From JAVBKB01 sp031554275 (lineage in GTDB: Bacteria; Bacillota; Bacilli; JARBTR01): DNA of 29,327 nucleotides. Each line of letters starts with the position of its first letter. The stretch's first letter is position 1. The notes beneath the pieces were generated by a model that saw nothing but the letters and a program-made list of their open reading frames with translations, had not been told where the DNA came from and ran no database searches. This document shows, in pieces, positions 16,357 to 25,015 of the stretch. Position numbers and translations under genes: made by a program. The stretch spans positions 1 to 29,327 of the forward strand of contig JAVBKB010000054.1 in NCBI GenBank assembly GCA_031554275.1. The letters are read 5' to 3'.

Positions 16357-17032
16357 ATCCGTATTCTCCCCCCTGTTCATCACGAACAATCTCTCCGCCC
16401 TCCATCGCAATAACACGGTGGCGGTAAGCATTCACTAAATCCTTGTTATGTGTTGCCATCACAACTGTCGTACCCATTTCATTGATTTCCTCAAACAATT
16501 TCAGAATATCAATCGAAGTATCTGGATCCAAGTTCCCAGTTGGTTCATCAGCAATTACTAATTTAGGATTGCGAACAATTGAACGAGCAATTGAAACACG
16601 TTGTTGTTCTCCACCAGATAATTCATGTGGTTTCATTCTAATCTTATGTTTCAATCCGACTAGGTCTAATACATCCATTACCCGTGTCTTAATCATTATT
16701 TTGGATTCTTCTGTTACTTGAAGTGCGAAGGTTACATTCTCATAGATCGTTAGTTTAGGAAGTAATTTGAAATCTTGGAAAACGATGCCGATTTTTCTTC
16801 GAAGATTAGGAATCTTGTTATTTTTGTAGCTTGACACATCAACGCCGTCCATCCTAACAATTCCCTTTGTTGGCTTTTCTTCTCTATACATCAGTTTAAT
16901 AAAAGTTGATTTACCGGCACCACTTGGTCCTACTACGTAAACAAACTCTCCTGGATTGATTTTAATGTCAATCCCATTCAGTGCACTGACCCCATTTGGA
17001 TAATTCTTGTAGACATCTATCATTTCTATCAT
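16346..17032 (-). CDS. ftsE: Cell division ATP-binding protein FtsE
   Basis: This ABC ATPase of 228 residues has the exact family length. Motifs are Walker A GPSGAGKST (35-43), Q-loop near 85, signature LSGGEQQR (about 138-145), Walker B LVIADEPTGNLD and the switch His in ATHNKD. It drives FtsX from the cytoplasmic side. The ATG at 17032 is chosen with AAGGGTG upstream at the right distance; a GTG four codons earlier would overlap this site. The gene overlaps ftsX by 11 bases. Confidence 0.96.
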   Translation of the reverse strand: MIEMIDVYKNYPNGVSALNGIDIKINPGEFVYVVGPSGAGKSTFIKLMYREEKPTKGIVRMDGVDVSSYKNNKIPNLRRKIGIVFQDFKLLPKLTIYENVTFALQVTEESKIMIKTRVMDVLDLVGLKHKIRMKPHELSGGEQQRVSIARSIVRNPKLVIADEPTGNLDPDTSIDILKLFEEINEMGTTVVMATHNKDLVNAYRHRVIAMEGGEIVRDEQGGEYGYEI

Positions 17033-17406
17033 TATTAAAGTCACCCTTCATGACGTTATAAGTAATTTCTGATGCTTTTAAATACTTCAATATTATAGCA
17101 TCAAAATAGCTACATTTATATTGTAATTTCATTACAGGTTGATGTCATAACTGGGGTTTTTTATTTCCATTTTGGTTCTTTTCAATGTTTTAAAAGAAAA
17201 TGTGATAGTTTTTTAAACTTTGCATATATTTTGTTTTGCTGTGGTCAATGAAAGCATAAATATGGTCATAAATGCTGTTCCTCGCTATGATGAAGAGCAA
17301 TATCTACCTGCTGTTGTTTTGATTTAGACAAACGTACTAACTACACGCTGATACTTAAATCATTACAGCGGGTACTGAATTAAAAAGAAGAGGATGGCGA
17401 CACATC
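17033..17406. other. Intergenic region between ftsE and the MFS gene
   Basis: Beyond the ftsE promoter there is no gene. A short open frame on the plus strand (about 17210-17325) reads NESINMVINAVPRYDEEQYLP, ends at a TAG, and has no start or ribosome site. It may be a scrap of an older gene. Confidence 0.4.
17092..17100 (-). promoter_or_regulatory. Extended -10 promoter of ftsE
   Basis: The minus strand reads TGCTATAAT, an extended -10 with a perfect TATAAT (17097-17092). No good -35 is present, as is common for such promoters. It lies 60 bases before the ftsE start. Confidence 0.5.
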
Positions 17407-18738
17407 ATGAAGTTCCGTGATTGGGACCGAAATCTAAAGATTCGGCTTATTGGAGAGTTCTGTGTAGGATCAATATTTTGGATGAGTTTTCCTTTTCTTG
17501 TTATGTATTTTAAAGATGAACTTGGGACACATTTGACTGGCATTCTAATGATTATTTCACAATTGTTGGGGGTTGTAGCAAATTTCCTTGGTGGTTATTT
17601 CGCAGACCATTTCGGTCGAAAAAAAATGATGGTTTTCTCGGCAATCGCTCAAGCAATTGTGATGGTGTTATTCGCTTTAACTACCTCGCCTTGGTTGACA
17701 TCGCCCATCCTTGGATTTATCTGCTTTTCATTAATCGGGATATTTGGTACTTTGTATAACCCAGCAAGCCAAGCTATGGTCGCAGATGTAGTCAGTGAGG
17801 AACAACGTGTGAATGTATATGCAACTTTCTATACAGTGAACAATATCGCTGTCGTTTTCGGTCCTATTATTGGTAGCTTCTTCTTCGCTACACATCGATT
17901 CCAACTATATTTGACTTCTGCTCTTGTCATGGGACTTCTTGCAGTGCTATTACATAAGTACCTCAAGGAAACCTCACCAACCTTGCTGAACGATTCTACG
18001 AAAGAACAAGTGAGTGGTTCTTGGATTCAAGTCATTGTCAATCAAGCAAAGAGCTATTACATCATTCTGACAGATAAAGTATTCTTTATTTTCATTGTAG
18101 CAGGTGTCCTTCTCTCTGTTGCTTATATGCAAATAGAATTATTAATGCCCTTATTTGCAGATGAATTGGTAAAAGAACATGTGCAATTGCAGTTACCAAC
18201 ATTTACGTTGTTTAACTACACCACACCTTCTGAAATTTCATTGTCAGCTGAAAATATCTATGGGTTTCTTGTTGGAGAAAACGGCTTCATGGTCATCACA
18301 TGTACATTGCTACTGACTGCCCTTGTGAAAAGGATGTCAGAAAGAAATGTGTTTGTAATATCATCAATTCTGTATTCAATCTCAATGATCTATCTTGGAT
18401 ATACAGCACATTTCACGGGTTTATATGTCGCAATGTTCATTTTCACAATTGCTGAAATCATGACTGCAGGTATTCAAATGGGGTTTATCGCACGTATTGC
18501 ACCTGATCACTTACGAGGAAAATACTTTGCTGCCTCTGGGTTGCGTTGGACTTTAGGTAGAACGATCGCGCCACTTGCCATTAATATCGCTGCGCTATTC
18601 GGGTTCAAATTGGCTTTCATCTCAGTTGCAATCATGGCATTTATCTCTGCAATCATGTACTTCTATATGTACCATATTGAAGCTATAAGAGAATCAATGA
18701 CCAAAGAGGAATTGAAAATCAAAGACGCAAGCAATTGA
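17407..18738 (+). CDS. MFS transporter, drug/H+ antiporter type
   Basis: A 443-residue membrane protein with about 12 predicted helices. The MFS loop 2-3 signature appears as GYFADHFGRKKMM near 75. The segment around 250-300 forms a long non-membrane stretch (including VQLQLPTFTLFNYTTPSEIS) that would lie outside, after helix 7. The family is DHA1, mostly single-substrate or multidrug exporters; the substrate is unknown. A ribosome site AGAGGATGG precedes the ATG. The final codons lie in a 33-base tandem repeat that continues past the stop. Gene order does not suggest a partner. Confidence 0.85.
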   Translation: MKFRDWDRNLKIRLIGEFCVGSIFWMSFPFLVMYFKDELGTHLTGILMIISQLLGVVANFLGGYFADHFGRKKMMVFSAIAQAIVMVLFALTTSPWLTSPILGFICFSLIGIFGTLYNPASQAMVADVVSEEQRVNVYATFYTVNNIAVVFGPIIGSFFFATHRFQLYLTSALVMGLLAVLLHKYLKETSPTLLNDSTKEQVSGSWIQVIVNQAKSYYIILTDKVFFIFIVAGVLLSVAYMQIELLMPLFADELVKEHVQLQLPTFTLFNYTTPSEISLSAENIYGFLVGENGFMVITCTLLLTALVKRMSERNVFVISSILYSISMIYLGYTAHFTGLYVAMFIFTIAEIMTAGIQMGFIARIAPDHLRGKYFAASGLRWTLGRTIAPLAINIAALFGFKLAFISVAIMAFISAIMYFYMYHIEAIRESMTKEELKIKDASN

Positions 18739-18820
18739 ATGAATTTGTAAACTGAAGGCACAAACAATGGAATGAATTTGCAAATCGAAGACACAAACAA
18801 TTGAGTGAATTTGTAATCGG
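18732..18820 (+). repeat. 33-base tandem repeat straddling the MFS stop codon
   Basis: Two full 33-base units (18732-18764 and 18765-18797) are followed by a partial third (18798 to about 18820). Each starts CAATTGAATGAATTTG or a close variant. The unit length is a multiple of three. The stop of the MFS gene (TGA) lies in the first copy, and the bases before it (AAATCAAAGACGCAAG) resemble the end of the second unit (AAATCGAAGACACAAA). Confidence 0.8.
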
Positions 18821-18844
18821 AGGGATTAACTAAATAGAAGTTTT

Positions 18845-18896
18845 GAGTAGGATTGGGATTTTTGAAAACAAAAGAGGTCTTTACCCCATCCCACTC
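18845..18896. repeat. Imperfect hairpin between convergent genes
   Basis: GAGTAGGATTGGG (18845-18857) pairs with CCCCATCCCACTC (18884-18896) at 11 of 13 positions. It lies between the convergent MFS and repeat-protein genes. Neither strand shows a clear T-run, so it may be a weak bidirectional terminator. Confidence 0.45.
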
Positions 18897-18932
18897 AATA
18901 GATATAGATCTTAAACTACTATTCTAATAAAT

Positions 18933-19388
18933 CTACTTGATACTAGAATTGATTAAACGTTTACCACAAGATGGACAGAAGTTGAAATAAATAGTTTCTC
19001 CTTCAACTTTCAAATGTCTAGATTTAAAGTTTGGACAATATTGGCAAGAAGAAACCAATGCTTTTCTCCAGCTACCAAATTTTTTGAGGATGGCAACAGA
19101 ATTCTCCATCTCACTTAGTAATGGAGTTCTTCCTAATTCGTTTGTTTTCTCTTGAATTAGACTGATTAATTCATTAGCTGTTTGGGCATCACGGAATCCG
19201 TGTTTAACTGTCAGACCCGCCTCAAACAAGACGTTTTTCCACCCATGATAGCGAAAGCTTGCATAACGAGCTTCTGGCTTATTTTTCACCTCTGAATAAC
19301 GAGGGATTCTGTCCATTTCCTTTACTAAATCCTTTACAAACTGTAATAACTGCTCGTTTGTGTAATCATGATAGCTCAATTTGTTCAT
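18933..19388 (-). CDS. Homing-endonuclease-associated repeat protein with a zinc ribbon
   Basis: A 151-residue protein with two similar helical repeats: residues about 10-57 (FVKDLVKEMDRIPRYSEV then YHGWKNVLFEAGL) and about 72-115 (LIQEKTNELGRTPLLSEM then FGSWRKALVSS). The pattern of a helix, a G/R-x-P turn, and a late FGSW or YHGW box is that of the HNH_repeat family, a DNA-binding unit often found beside homing nucleases. The C-terminal part has CQYC and CPSC, a zinc-ribbon pair. No nuclease motif is seen. The ATG follows AAGGAAAGG on a longish spacer. It may bind DNA, with a regulatory or mobile-element role; the function is unknown. Confidence 0.75.
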   Translation of the reverse strand: MNKLSYHDYTNEQLLQFVKDLVKEMDRIPRYSEVKNKPEARYASFRYHGWKNVLFEAGLTVKHGFRDAQTANELISLIQEKTNELGRTPLLSEMENSVAILKKFGSWRKALVSSCQYCPNFKSRHLKVEGETIYFNFCPSCGKRLINSSIK

Positions 19389-19611
19389 AGTAACGAGTCC
19401 TTTCCTTATAATGATTTCTGAAACTCAGATAAAAATTATTATAGCATTGTTTTCACTAATAAGTAATGGAAATAAATAGCTTTTAACTCACTTTTTTTCA
19501 AAAAATTAGTCGACGAGAGATTGCGATTTTCGTGATTTCCGAAAGCTGCTTCTGTGATTTTTAGAAATTTAATAGTTTTCGAGAAAAGTTATTGAGAAAA
19601 GGGCCTCTCGG

Positions 19612-19693
19612 TCAGTAGCAGTGCAACAAAAGATTAAAAGCAAGCATTGGCATGCATTCCGTTTATTGCTTTTATGTTATTCACTGCTACTGA
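19612..19693 (+). repeat. Nested inverted repeat, possible structured RNA
   Basis: A perfect 12-base outer stem TCAGTAGCAGTG (19612-19623) and CACTGCTACTGA (19682-19693) encloses an inner perfect 8-base stem AAAAGCAA (19636-19643) and TTGCTTTT (19666-19673). A short coding-like frame (19638-19790) runs through it, with a plus-strand terminator at its end. Confidence 0.5.
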
Positions 19694-19767
19694 TGAAGAG
19701 CTATCCGTCATTGTGCTTGATGAAGGCATAATGATAGAAGAAGTTAAAGCAAGAACCGATACGTATC

Positions 19768-19812
19768 AAATGCTGTCTGATGCGGTCTAACAGGTAGACA
19801 ACAGCATTTTTT
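19768..19812 (+). terminator. Plus-strand terminator without a known gene
   Basis: AAATGCTGT (19768-19776) pairs with ACAGCATTT (19801-19809), followed by further T residues. A smaller GTCT/AGAC pair lies within the loop. No intact plus-strand gene precedes it, only the short frame ending at 19790. Confidence 0.55.
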
Positions 19813-19930
19813 CCTGCATTTATTAAGAGTCCTTTTTCGACAAAAAGCTGTCATTTCATTTTTCATTAGTCAGTTTTTTTTCTACATCGGAAAGAATCTA
19901 TTTGAAATAGGCGTAACATTGTAAGAGATT

Positions 19931-19987
19931 AAAAAAAAGCACTTACTAACAGACTAATATTAGGTGGTCTGTTGTGAGCACTTTTTT
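19931..19987 (-). terminator. Terminator of the UMF1-type MFS gene
   Basis: A long hairpin: CTTACTAACAGAC (19942-19954) pairs with GTCTGTTGTGAG (19967-19978), with one bulge. An outer A-rich/T-rich stem (19933-19939 with 19981-19987) continues it. The minus strand has eight T residues at 19938-19931. It is 70 bases past the MFS stop. Confidence 0.8.
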
Positions 19988-20055
19988 GTGAGATTAATAG
20001 TCAGTGAATAATTAACTGATAATATTGGTTTTGATCGTGTGCCCAAAGATCTAGA

Positions 20056-21309
20056 TCACTTTCGATACCATTGTGTCGCGGCAGCCTCATCTTTAACGAA
20101 GTGAAAGATTGAGCCTCCGATCACAAATAATATCACGAGGCTGAGTACACCAGCATTCGTGCTACCAACAATGCTAATGGTGATGCCCATCAAAGCAGGT
20201 CCGATTACTGCGGCAAATTTGCTGAAAATACTATAGAAACCAAAGTACTCATTAGACTTTTCCTTTGGCACTATTTTCGCAAAAAAGGATCGACTTAGTG
20301 CTTGTATACCGCCCTGAGCTGAGGCAATCATAAATCCAATAATATAGATACCTAGTGCCGAGTGTACAAAATAGGCGTAAATGCACAAGACAATGTATGT
20401 ACAGATACCAAAGTAAATGACTTTCTTAATACCAAATTTATCTGCAAGTTTCCCATAAAGAATGGCAAAAGGGATCGCTACAACTTGAATTACGAAAATT
20501 AACACGAGTAGCATGTCAGATTTCATCCCTACATCTGATGCAAAGGATGCAGCCATAGAAATAACAGTATTCACACCATCAATATAGAAGAAAAATGCTA
20601 ATAAAAACAGAAACAGATTTTTATGATGGTAGATATCAATCATTGTTTGTTTTAAACGCGTGAAGCTCTTACCTACAAAATGATCTTCCCTTGCAACGCC
20701 GTACTTTTGCTCGACATTTTTGATCAATGGAATTGAAAACGCAATCCACCAAACTGCTGTTATTACGAAGGATGCCTTCGTTGCCAGAATCGTGTATTGA
20801 TCAGGTAGTAGCATAATCATTGCAATACAAACGATGAATGGAATGGTGCTTCCAAAGTATCCTAAGGCATAACCAAATGAAGATACCTTATTCATCCGCT
20901 CATCCACTGTCGCATCGACAATAAAGGAATCGTAGAAAATAATAGTTGCTTCATAACAAAGGAAAGCAATCACATACATCCCAAGTAACAGTTGCCAATT
21001 ATCACTCGGTAAAAGTGCTAAGGAAGCAGTGAAAATTGCTCCAGCAATCAAGAAACCCTTGAAAAGACGCTTCTTAAAGCCAATATAAGCTGCTAACGTC
21101 CCCAAAACCGGTGCCATAATGGCTAATATTAACGTTCCTGTAGAGGTTGCAAATCCCCAAATAGCTGTTGCGCTTTCTTCAGACATCGTTTTCTCAGCAG
21201 CGTTTTTAAAATATATTGGCATAATTGCAGTAATAATCACTAATGTGAACGCAGAATTCGCCCAATCATATAATGCCCAACTTCGTTCCTTCTTTGTATA
21301 GTTCTTCAA
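20056..21309 (-). CDS. MFS transporter of the UMF1 (Atg22-like) family
   Basis: A 417-residue protein with about 12 membrane helices. The N-terminus ERSWALYDWANSAF is the hallmark of the UMF1 group, related to yeast Atg22 vacuolar amino acid exporters. The TTG start at 21309 has GGGGGGA six bases before it; the open frame extends 16 codons farther to another TTG without a ribosome site. Substrate is unknown in bacteria; amino acid or peptide export is inferred from the yeast relatives only. It is monocistronic, with its own terminator downstream. Confidence 0.85.
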   Translation of the reverse strand: MKNYTKKERSWALYDWANSAFTLVIITAIMPIYFKNAAEKTMSEESATAIWGFATSTGTLILAIMAPVLGTLAAYIGFKKRLFKGFLIAGAIFTASLALLPSDNWQLLLGMYVIAFLCYEATIIFYDSFIVDATVDERMNKVSSFGYALGYFGSTIPFIVCIAMIMLLPDQYTILATKASFVITAVWWIAFSIPLIKNVEQKYGVAREDHFVGKSFTRLKQTMIDIYHHKNLFLFLLAFFFYIDGVNTVISMAASFASDVGMKSDMLLVLIFVIQVVAIPFAILYGKLADKFGIKKVIYFGICTYIVLCIYAYFVHSALGIYIIGFMIASAQGGIQALSRSFFAKIVPKEKSNEYFGFYSIFSKFAAVIGPALMGITISIVGSTNAGVLSLVILFVIGGSIFHFVKDEAAATQWYRK

Positions 21310-21485
21310 ATCATATCCCCCCCAAGAAGATTCCACTTGCTGTGATTTTGAGATCAAACTAGTTAATAAGCAAATAGAACCATTACTTCATTATACACAT
21401 TTTATAATGGAAGATGTTAGTCAAGTCAAAATCAGATGATAGCTGATGGGAAGAAAAAATAGAATAATATTATACAAATTTTTCT

Positions 21486-21514
21486 TTCATATACATAGTT
21501 TATTAGATTATAAT
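21486..21514 (+). promoter_or_regulatory. Promoter of the DUF4328 gene
   Basis: TATAAT (21509-21514) preceded by TTCATA (21486-21491) with a 17-base spacer. It ends 32 bases before the start codon. Confidence 0.5.
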
Positions 21515-21546
21515 AGAGCAGTCAGAAAATCACAATTGGAGGAACT

Positions 21547-22314
21547 ATGAATTTCAAAAACAACCGTTTTTTTAGTAAACTGGCCATCATCTCTCACTGG
21601 GTATTGATTGGTCTAGTTGTTGTAGCAATACTATTTAGTATATGGGGAATTAAGTTAACAATTGATTTGGAGAACAACAAAGATATTTGGAACTCATTAT
21701 ATTTCACATCAGATAATTTTGATATGATTTATAACATTATTATCGTTATGATAAATGTTATGGCTTTTTCTGTTGTATCCTGGTGGTTTTATCGGGCACA
21801 TAAGAACCTTAGGCAGTTTGATCCAACTGGGAATTCTCCCTTATTCTCAATATTTTGTTGGTTGATCCCGTTTGTGAATTTGGTTACACCATATCGCTAT
21901 GTTAAGGAGCTGTTTCAAAAATCAAATTCTATTACCAAGAGAGGAGAAACACCCTCACTTGGTATTTGGTGGTTCAGTTGGATACTAACAGCTATACTCG
22001 TTTCCCCTGTTAGTAGACTCGAAAGAATTTACATGGGAGCAGATACAGTTTACACGTATTATCATGGTCTTCGGAACTATTGCTTGGCAATGCTTGGTCT
22101 ACAATGTTGTCATTTGCTTTTTCTATTCATTTCCATCAAAATAATAAAATCCTATGCTCAGGTGGAAACTGAACTAGAACAGTTGTCGTTCAGTTGGAAT
22201 CCTGAATCAGTTGTCAAGCATGAAACAATTGATATTAGCGGATATTCGCCAGATGATCTGGTTGAAGATGTGAAGAACATAGATACAACAGACCCAAATA
22301 CCAAAACAAACTGA
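21547..22314 (+). CDS. DUF4328 membrane protein
   Basis: A 255-residue protein with about five or six hydrophobic helices, including 12-34, 62-82 and 100-112. The segment SIFCWLIPFVNLVTPYRYVKELF (split here around the PFVNL core) is the DUF4328 signature. The C-terminal 45 residues are polar and acidic and end in a Thr/Asp/Asn tail. No reaction is known for the family. GGAGG stands close before the ATG. It is a single gene with its own promoter and a strong terminator. Confidence 0.85.
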   Translation: MNFKNNRFFSKLAIISHWVLIGLVVVAILFSIWGIKLTIDLENNKDIWNSLYFTSDNFDMIYNIIIVMINVMAFSVVSWWFYRAHKNLRQFDPTGNSPLFSIFCWLIPFVNLVTPYRYVKELFQKSNSITKRGETPSLGIWWFSWILTAILVSPVSRLERIYMGADTVYTYYHGLRNYCLAMLGLQCCHLLFLFISIKIIKSYAQVETELEQLSFSWNPESVVKHETIDISGYSPDDLVEDVKNIDTTDPNTKTN

Positions 22315-22327
22315 GAATCTTGTAAAA

Positions 22328-22368
22328 GGAGAAGACCCACTTAAGATCAAGTGGGTTTTCTCCTTTTT
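22328..22368 (+). terminator. Intrinsic terminator of the DUF4328 gene
   Basis: GGAGAAGACCCACTT (22328-22342) pairs with AAGTGGGTTTTCTCC (22349-22363); one pair is a G-T wobble. The loop has 6 bases and five T residues follow. It begins 14 bases after the stop. Confidence 0.9.
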
Positions 22369-22440
22369 CTAATTCTATTCTCTCAAGAACATCTTTCATT
22401 TCCAGCACTTTCTCGGCACATGCGACTTAGAAAAAGATTT

Positions 22441-23739
22441 TTATAATAGAATTTCCTCAAGAACACGTCCATCTGTATCTTTCATTTCCAGTCCAAGCAA
22501 TGCTGCAAACGTTGGACCTTCATCAATAAGTCCCATTTCTTTCACCTTTATCCCCTGCCGAATCCCAGCACCCCTGGCAATAAATATGGTCTGATAATCT
22601 GGTTTTGTAGGCAAGTAGCCATGAACGCCAATCAGTGCATGTGAGTATTCATGGACTGCTTTGCGGTCGATATCACAAATGAGTTCCCTGCCGACCTCAT
22701 CTAGAAAATAGAATCCTTGTGAAGCTTCAAGCATCAAAGCACAAGTGGGATCAGCACCCAACTTAGCCGCTTCTTCTGCTGTAAAGATCTGAGCAATTGC
22801 ATTTGTTTCCTCAGCAAATTGTTGTGTTATTTCCTTTAACAATGAAATGACTTGGATATCGTTTTTATTTTTACAATAAATATATGCACTGCCATCGCAT
22901 GACTTAGCGATCGCTTGATAATTCTTGATTTGACCATCTTTCACTTCTAGCAAGCCATTTCGGCGTAGTAATTCATTGAGATGGATAGTTGAATGGGCAT
23001 CTAATTGGCTGTGATCCCCTAACAAAATAAGTGTTGAATCTTCATAAATGCCATCTTCCTTCATCAGCGTGACAAATTCACCAATCCTCTTATCAAGTAA
23101 TCTGATGGCATCTGCTCTTTCCGAGGAAGTACAACCATAATGATGCTTTTTGAAATCTAGATCGCAAAAATGGACGAGCATTAAATCTGGACGATAGTGA
23201 TGCAAGGTGTATTTCGCACTCTCATGTACAAAATTATCGAGCTCAGGTTGTTTGAGTCCTTGACGTAGCTTGCCAAACAATTTATTCATTTTGTACAAAT
23301 AACAAGGTGAACCATTACATAAAGAAACGGAAAGCTGTGTTTGCCATGGACGATTCGCAAAAACCTCCGGCATGTTGTACTTCACTTTGCTCTTGCCAAG
23401 AACTGGCCACAATAATGAAGCGACTTTCATCCCCTGCTGAAGTGCATAATCAACTAAGGTCGGTACTTTGATACTTGAATGATGCCAGAACCAGTCAGGT
23501 TTCGTTCGCCAAGGTTGTAGCAACGTATTTCTCACAATCCCATGCTTATTCGGATAGCATCCAGTTAGAATGCTGGTATGAGATGGGTATGTAAGTGATG
23601 GATAGATCGATGAAACATTGCTGCAGTAAGCTGATTCTTGCAGTAGGTTTTTTGTGTTTGGCAAGCTTGTTAGCAGCTCAAAATCAGTCGATCCCATTGC
23701 ATCCAATGACAAGACAATTAAGTGTTTCGTTTTTCTCAT
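22441..23739 (-). CDS. Alkaline-phosphatase-superfamily hydrolase (nucleotide pyrophosphatase/phosphodiesterase type)
   Basis: The 432 residues fit the type I phosphodiesterase / nucleotide pyrophosphatase family. Metal and nucleophile motifs are visible: Asp13 in LSLDAMG, the nucleophile Thr in YPSHTSILTGCYP (about 50-62), the Asp/His set FCDLDFKKHHYG, LLGDHSQ, and the late His in GVHGYLP. The reaction is likely cleavage of phosphodiester or pyrophosphate bonds in the cytoplasm, since no signal peptide is seen; the substrate is unknown. GGGTAGG lies before the ATG. It is a single gene, divergent from the carbonic anhydrase. Confidence 0.88.
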   Translation of the reverse strand: MRKTKHLIVLSLDAMGSTDFELLTSLPNTKNLLQESAYCSNVSSIYPSLTYPSHTSILTGCYPNKHGIVRNTLLQPWRTKPDWFWHHSSIKVPTLVDYALQQGMKVASLLWPVLGKSKVKYNMPEVFANRPWQTQLSVSLCNGSPCYLYKMNKLFGKLRQGLKQPELDNFVHESAKYTLHHYRPDLMLVHFCDLDFKKHHYGCTSSERADAIRLLDKRIGEFVTLMKEDGIYEDSTLILLGDHSQLDAHSTIHLNELLRRNGLLEVKDGQIKNYQAIAKSCDGSAYIYCKNKNDIQVISLLKEITQQFAEETNAIAQIFTAEEAAKLGADPTCALMLEASQGFYFLDEVGRELICDIDRKAVHEYSHALIGVHGYLPTKPDYQTIFIARGAGIRQGIKVKEMGLIDEGPTFAALLGLEMKDTDGRVLEEILL

Positions 23740-23914
23740 TTCGTAACCTACCCATTTATAAGTATGATATAATTCTATTCATAAAAAAGCGTGTTTTTGA
23801 ACAATAATGATGATAAAATTACATATATTGTTCTCAACCATTCTATCAAAATTTTTATAAAATGTTGAAAGTTATTTTGCAGCTTGATAATACAATTATT
23901 TGGGGGTCAACACA

Positions 23915-24514
23915 TTGAATTCGTTAGAAAAAATTATGGAATATAACCAGCAATTTGTTGAAAGCGAAGGTTATAAAGAATATATTACATCGACAAAATA
24001 TCCAACGAAAGAAATGGTTATCGTTAGTTGCATGGATACGCGACTAACTGAGTTGTTGCCCAGAGCGATGAGTATTCACAATGGCGATGCCAAAATTATT
24101 AAAGTTGCTGGTGCTGTTATTAATCAGCCATTTGGTAGTGTTATGCGCTCAATCATTGTTGCAGTACATGATTTGGGCGCAGAAGAGGTTTTCATTGTTG
24201 GTCATGATGATTGCGGCATGTCCACCATTCAGCCAGAGAAAATGATTGCCAAAATGATTGATGGTGGGATTTCAGAGGAGAAAATCACTGTTCTTGAACA
24301 GGCAGGGATTAATATTCGCAAGTGGTTAATGGGCTTTGATTGTGTTGATGAAAATGTCATCAGCAGCGTGGAAAAGGTGAGAAACCACCCGTTAATGCCA
24401 AGTTATGTGAAGGTTTCAGGATTAGTCATTCATCCAACGACTGGAGCGTTACGTGTTGTTGCGAATGGTCATGTGGGTTCAACTTCTAATGTGAAAAAGA
24501 AGTTAGTGAATTAA
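23915..24514 (+). CDS. Beta-class carbonic anhydrase
   Basis: The 199-residue enzyme interconverts CO2 and bicarbonate in the cytoplasm. Zinc ligands are C39 and D41 in SCMDTR, and H97 and C100 in GHDDCG. The TTG start at 23915 is favoured because GGGGGT lies 7 bases upstream; the earlier TTG at 23900 has no such site. The length and motifs fit the small prokaryotic beta-CA of the YtiB type. The next gene follows at 21 bases and is likely co-transcribed. In a cell that oxidises formate to CO2 this enzyme could help carbon balance, but no direct link is seen in the sequence. Confidence 0.95.
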   Translation: MNSLEKIMEYNQQFVESEGYKEYITSTKYPTKEMVIVSCMDTRLTELLPRAMSIHNGDAKIIKVAGAVINQPFGSVMRSIIVAVHDLGAEEVFIVGHDDCGMSTIQPEKMIAKMIDGGISEEKITVLEQAGINIRKWLMGFDCVDENVISSVEKVRNHPLMPSYVKVSGLVIHPTTGALRVVANGHVGSTSNVKKKLVN

Positions 24515-24535
24515 ATTCATTCAAGGGGTGATTAC

Positions 24536-25015
24536 ATGCGTAGAAAAGATCGGGAATTAACGAATCGGGACGACATCATCAGTATTATGAAGGATTGTGA
24601 TGTTTGTCGAATTGGTTTTGCGGATCAGGGTGTCCCATATATTGTTCCATTGAATTTCGGTATGGTCGACGAAAATGATCAACTGACTCTTTATTTTCAT
24701 GGCGCATCAAATGGACGGAAAGTAGATTTGGCAAAGACAAATCCTACCGTGTGCTTTGAAATGGATTGTGGACATGAACTCTGTGAAGATGAGAAAATGG
24801 CATGTGAATTCACAATGGAATTCAGGAGTGTAATCGGCTATGGACAACTCACACTTATCAAGGATATGGATGAAAGAAAAAAAGCGCTGAACTCTATCAT
24901 GCTAAAGTACACAGAACGTGAGGATTTTGAATATCACCAGCACTACTTGGAACAGATCTCTGTTTTCAAATTGGTCGTCTCTGAAATGTCGGGAAAGCAG
25001 TTAGTGAAGATGTAG
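24536..25015 (+). CDS. Pyridoxamine 5'-phosphate oxidase family protein (NimA-like)
   Basis: A 159-residue flavin-binding split-barrel protein. The typical start MRRKDRELT, followed by CRIGFADQGVPYIVPLNFGM and LYFHGAS, is that of NimA-type proteins, known for nitroimidazole resistance in some species. Its real substrate is unknown; F420 or FMN reductase roles are possible. It follows the carbonic anhydrase gene by 21 bases with AAGGGGTGATT before the ATG. A weak hairpin with a T-run follows. Confidence 0.9.
   Translation: MRRKDRELTNRDDIISIMKDCDVCRIGFADQGVPYIVPLNFGMVDENDQLTLYFHGASNGRKVDLAKTNPTVCFEMDCGHELCEDEKMACEFTMEFRSVIGYGQLTLIKDMDERKKALNSIMLKYTEREDFEYHQHYLEQISVFKLVVSEMSGKQLVKM

Larger units (their letters stand above)
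19389..20055. other. Long intergenic region with hairpins and gene remnants
   Basis: In this 667-base gap I see the nested inverted repeat at 19612-19693, a short plus-strand reading frame ending at 19790, a plus-strand terminator at 19768-19812, and the terminator of the MFS gene at 19931-19987. The rest is AT-rich without recognisable content. Confidence 0.5.

Noticed and set aside
17210..17325. Short protein-like frame upstream of the MFS gene
   Set aside because: About 36 codons, no start with a ribosome site, and no recognised family; could be chance.
18732..18820. CRISPR array
   Set aside because: The units are direct tandem copies without unique spacers.
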